A stretch of 6,869 nucleotides of DNA from SZUA-430 sp044375275 (GTDB lineage Bacteria > Pseudomonadota > Alphaproteobacteria > Micropepsales > Micropepsaceae). A program made the translations under genes and the position numbers. Below the pieces are notes generated by a model. The model saw only the letters and a program-made list of their open reading frames with translations, searched no databases and was not told the origin of the DNA. Shown here in pieces: positions 5,817 through 6,869 of this stretch (position 1 is the first letter of the stretch; each line of letters opens with the position of its first letter). The DNA is taken from NCBI GenBank assembly GCA_044375275.1, contig JBILMZ010000189.1, forward strand, positions 1 to 6,869, written 5' to 3'.

Positions 5817-5850
5817 CGTTCACGTGTTCACGCACTTCGCAGGTCCCCCC

Positions 5851-6126
5851 ATGCATCAGGAAATTCAGGCTCTGGCCCGCGCCCGCTGGCGGATTGCCAT
5901 CGCCCTCAGCCTCGCCGTGTTCGTTCTCTATTTCGGTTTCATCTTCGCCGTGGCCTTTGCCAAGGAGACCATTGCGCAGCAGGTGATACCGGGCGTCAGC
6001 CTCGGGATCATCCTGGGCGCGCTGGTGATCGTCGGCGCCTGGCTGTCGACCTGGATCTACGTGTCCTGGGCCAATCGCCACTTCGACGAGCGACTGTCCG
6101 CCCTGACGAAGGGGGAGCAGAAATGA
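5851..6126 (+). CDS. DUF485 inner-membrane protein, partner of ActP
   Basis: The 91-residue product has two membrane spans (about 14-37 and 46-72) joined by a short KETIAQQ loop. It ends in the characteristic YVSWANRHFDER segment of DUF485 (YjcH) proteins. These are almost always encoded directly before acetate/solute:Na+ symporter genes of the ActP type. The biochemical role is unsettled; an accessory or stabilising role in transport is inferred from linkage. The frame is open further upstream to 5788, but ATG at 5851 gives the family's usual start (MHQEIQALARARWR) and size. The ribosome-binding site is weak (AGGT at 5841-5844). The stop codon overlaps the actP start (ATGA at 6123-6126), so the genes are co-transcribed and probably translationally coupled. 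Confidence 0.92.
   Translation: MHQEIQALARARWRIAIALSLAVFVLYFGFIFAVAFAKETIAQQVIPGVSLGIILGALVIVGAWLSTWIYVSWANRHFDERLSALTKGEQK
6111..6117 (+). promoter_or_regulatory. Ribosome-binding site of actP inside the DUF485 gene
   Basis: GGGGGAG lies within the last codons of the DUF485 gene, five bases before the ATG at 6123. With the ATGA overlap it supports this start and translational coupling. Confidence 0.65.
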
Positions 6127-6869
6127 ACAGCACCCCGCAGGTCCCAGCCACATCGCTGGGAGAGCCCAACGCCACCGCGATCGCCTTCTTCTTCGTCTTC
6201 ATTGCAGCCACGCTTGCCATCACGTGGTGGGCGGCGCGCAAGACGAAGACGACGGAGGAGTACTTTGCAGCTGGCCGCTCCATCAGCGGTCGCCAGAACG
6301 GCTTCGCCCTGGCCGGCGACTACATGAGCGCCGCGAGCTTTCTGGGCATTGCCGGCCTGGTGTCCCAGTCCGGCTTTGATGGCCTGATCTACTCGACCGG
6401 CTGGCTCGTGGGATGGCCGGTCGTGCTGTTCCTCATTGCAGAGCCCTTGCGCAACCTCGGCAAGTACACCTTCGCGGATGTTGTCAGCTTCAGGCTTCAA
6501 CAGACGCCCGTGCGCGTGTCCGCCGCCATCGGAACTTTGGCGGTGGTGACGTTCTATCTCATTGCCCAGATGGTGGGCGCAGGAAACCTGATCGCACTCA
6601 TGTTCGGACTCACCTACGAAACGGCGGTCATCATCGTGGGCATCGTGATGCTCGCCTATGTCCTGTTCGGCGGAATGATCGCAACCACCTGGGTGCAGAT
6701 CGTCAAGGCCGTCCTGCTGCTGGGCGGCGCGGCGCTGCTGACCTTCCTGACTTTGGCCCAGTTCAACTTCAGCCCTGCGGAGCTCTTCTCGAAGGCGGCT
6801 GAAACCTACGGCACGGCAGTCCTCGCGCCCGGCAAGCAGGTGGCCAATCCCTGGGATGCCATCTCGCTC
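6123..6869 (+). CDS. actP: Acetate permease ActP (cation/acetate symporter), 3' truncated by window
   Basis: The first 249 codons are present and the frame is still open at the window end; family members are about 550 residues, so a little under half is seen. The protein is a sodium:solute symporter (SSF) that takes up acetate and similar short-chain carboxylates across the inner membrane. Recognisable landmarks are the first span at about 18-38, GDYMSAASFLGIAGLV (65-80), YTFADVVSFR (115-124), YLIAQMVGAG (145-154) and GGMIATTWVQIVKAVLL (183-199). All align with E. coli ActP. The N-terminus is shorter than in E. coli ActP and lacks its cleavable-signal-like extension. The gene starts at the ATGA overlap with the DUF485 gene. 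No acs gene is visible within the window. Confidence 0.95.
   Translation, partial: MNSTPQVPATSLGEPNATAIAFFFVFIAATLAITWWAARKTKTTEEYFAAGRSISGRQNGFALAGDYMSAASFLGIAGLVSQSGFDGLIYSTGWLVGWPVVLFLIAEPLRNLGKYTFADVVSFRLQQTPVRVSAAIGTLAVVTFYLIAQMVGAGNLIALMFGLTYETAVIIVGIVMLAYVLFGGMIATTWVQIVKAVLLLGGAALLTFLTLAQFNFSPAELFSKAAETYGTAVLAPGKQVANPWDAISL

Noticed and set aside
1..6869. Mobile element, phage, CRISPR or defence system
   Set aside because: I found no transposase or integrase, no terminal inverted repeats flanking a cargo, no spaced repeat array and no toxin-antitoxin or nuclease domains. The coding regions look compositionally similar.

Overview
This 6.9 kb, GC-rich window looks like chromosomal DNA of a proteobacterium. 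An alphaproteobacterium is mildly favoured, because a match to the EcfG-type general-stress promoter (GGAAC-N16-CGTT) lies near the left end; beta- or gammaproteobacteria cannot be excluded. I see no insertion sequence, CRISPR array, tRNA, rRNA or phage gene. Most of the content is ordinary housekeeping or accessory metabolism. The least explained parts are short: a 28-residue hydrophobic peptide gene and several regulatory elements.

Layout, left to right. Positions 1-184 hold a perfect 10-bp hairpin, the EcfG-like promoter and a leader with an inverted repeat. These lead into a tiny + strand gene (185-271) for a single-span Gly-rich membrane peptide. Positions 272-494 are intergenic and hold only an 8-bp inverted repeat. 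On the - strand follow a pentapeptide-repeat protein (495-1304), an N-methyltryptophan/sarcosine-oxidase-like flavoenzyme (1497-2636), a secreted S9-family prolyl-oligopeptidase-like peptidase (2710-4713), and a Crp/Fnr-family regulator (4910-5602). Divergently on the + strand, a DUF485 membrane protein (5851-6126) overlaps by ATGA with an acetate permease gene of the ActP type, which runs off the right edge (6123-6869).

How the parts may fit together. The DUF485-actP pair is the standard two-gene acetate/solute:Na+ symporter unit. The Crp/Fnr regulator has an FNR-type recognition helix (E-T-F-S-R) but no FNR-type cysteine cluster. A perfect FNR box (TTGAT-N4-ATCAA) lies 83-96 bases upstream of its best start, which predicts autoregulation and perhaps control of neighbours. 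The peptidase and oxidase genes are co-directional, 73 bases apart, with a strong hairpin between them. They may be separate transcription units or a partly attenuated pair. Several gene starts were moved inward from the longest open frame on the basis of ribosome-binding sites, signal peptide, family alignment or promoter position.
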